Shown here in pieces: positions 13,388 through 13,563 of a stretch of 13,563 nucleotides of DNA. This DNA comes from CAZVAO01 sp964625175 (GTDB lineage Bacteria; Bacillota; UBA994; PWPR01). Below the pieces are notes generated by a model. That model was not told the origin of the DNA, did no database searches, and worked only from the letters and a program-made list of their open reading frames with translations. The DNA lies in the NCBI GenBank assembly GCA_964625175.1, contig CAZVAO010000067.1:1-13563 (forward strand). The letters are read 5' to 3'. Each line of letters opens with the position of its first letter. The stretch's first letter is position 1. The position numbers were made by a program, and so were the translations under genes.

Positions 13388-13561
13388 CTATGTCCAGATG
13401 AAGAAGAGAAAAGAATCAAAGAATATATCCGTATGCGTGATGGCCATCAAAAAATCCTGATACCCATCATATATAGAGCTACAATCCGTATGTGCTATCC
13501 GGTGTGCATTCATCTCCTCAATCTTCTTCTTCCCCGTGGCATCTCTGTCAAGGTACATCCA
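13388..13561 (-). CDS. 3' fragment of a minus-strand reading frame, weakly Toprim-like
   Basis: A frame open from the window edge for 57 codons ends at the stop at 13388-13390. It begins with YLDRDATGKKKIEEM and continues DCSSIYDGYQDF. The DRDxxG stretch followed by DxSxxYxGYxD resembles the end of Toprim domains in primase-like proteins of mobile elements. The last 18 residues (THTDIFFDSFLFFIWT) look less protein-like, suggesting a frameshift or truncation. The match is by eye, the fragment is short, and its 5' part lies outside the window. An antisense plus-strand frame is also open here, so coding strand is uncertain. Confidence 0.28.
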   Translation of the reverse strand, partial: WMYLDRDATGKKKIEEMNAHRIAHTDCSSIYDGYQDFLMAITHTDIFFDSFLFFIWT

Positions 13562-13563
13562 GT

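Noticed and set aside
13254..13460. Plus-strand open frame of 68 codons near the right edge
   Set aside because: No ribosome binding site precedes it, the residue pattern has no family likeness, and it overlaps other equally plausible fragments on both strands.
1..13563. CRISPR array, tRNA, rRNA or complete insertion sequence
   Set aside because: I saw no spaced direct repeats of array type, no tRNA-like cloverleaf, no rRNA motifs and no intact transposase with terminal inverted repeats. The only exact repeats are the short ones listed.

Overview
The window is chromosomal DNA of a low-to-moderate GC member of the Bacillota, most likely an anaerobic clostridium-like or Negativicutes-type organism. 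Three things point there. The core order decarboxylase–darA–holB–ricT–trmN6-like–rsmI–abrB–tatD–rsmA–veg is the region near the replication origin known from Bacillus (yaaO to veg). The small AbrB protein carries a C-terminal CxxC...CxxC module. A flavodoxin–ferredoxin (EFR1-type) protein suggests anaerobic metabolism. I cannot assign a genus from sequence alone.

Layout. 1-412: a small SnoaL/NTF2-like gene, a 10-codon micro-ORF with its own strong ribosome binding site, and an intrinsic terminator. 413-1306: an EFR1-type gene on the minus strand, diverging from mutY; the short divergent promoter region holds a perfect 30-bp palindrome between the two promoters. 1307-2389: mutY. 2551-3792: an M20-family metallopeptidase gene ending in a terminator. 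3847-4033: G-rich degenerate repeats followed by a sigma-A-type promoter. 4034-9160: a tight plus-strand operon of an Orn/Lys/Arg-decarboxylase-like gene, darA (c-di-AMP receptor), holB (clamp-loader delta'), ricT (PSP1), a trmN6/yabB-like methyltransferase and rsmI, closed by a palindromic bidirectional terminator. 9214-9462: abrB on the minus strand, with a near-consensus promoter bracketed by inverted repeats. 9630-11735: tatD–rsmA–argR, three overlapping plus-strand genes preceded by a perfect 20-bp tandem repeat. 11837-12073: veg with its own promoter and terminator. 12211-12984: a TspO/MBR-related membrane protein with its own promoter and terminator. 13041-13563: no intact gene, but possible remnants, including a minus-strand 3' fragment running off the window edge that weakly resembles a Toprim domain.

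How the genes work together. Most of the centre is housekeeping for information processing: DNA replication (delta'), 16S rRNA modification (RsmI, RsmA), tRNA modification (TrmN6-like), mRNA processing (RicT), second-messenger sensing (DarA) and repair (MutY, TatD). AbrB, ArgR and Veg are regulators embedded in or beside this block. Compared with the Bacillus order, the block is condensed: tmk, yaaR, yabA, yazA, metS, rnmV and yabG are absent from their usual places, and argR sits where yabG would be.

I found no convincing new multi-gene system. The most interesting points are non-coding: the palindrome between the EFR1 and mutY promoters, the inverted repeats around the abrB promoter, and the tandem repeat ahead of tatD. 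The unusual location of argR and the debris at the right edge also deserve a look.
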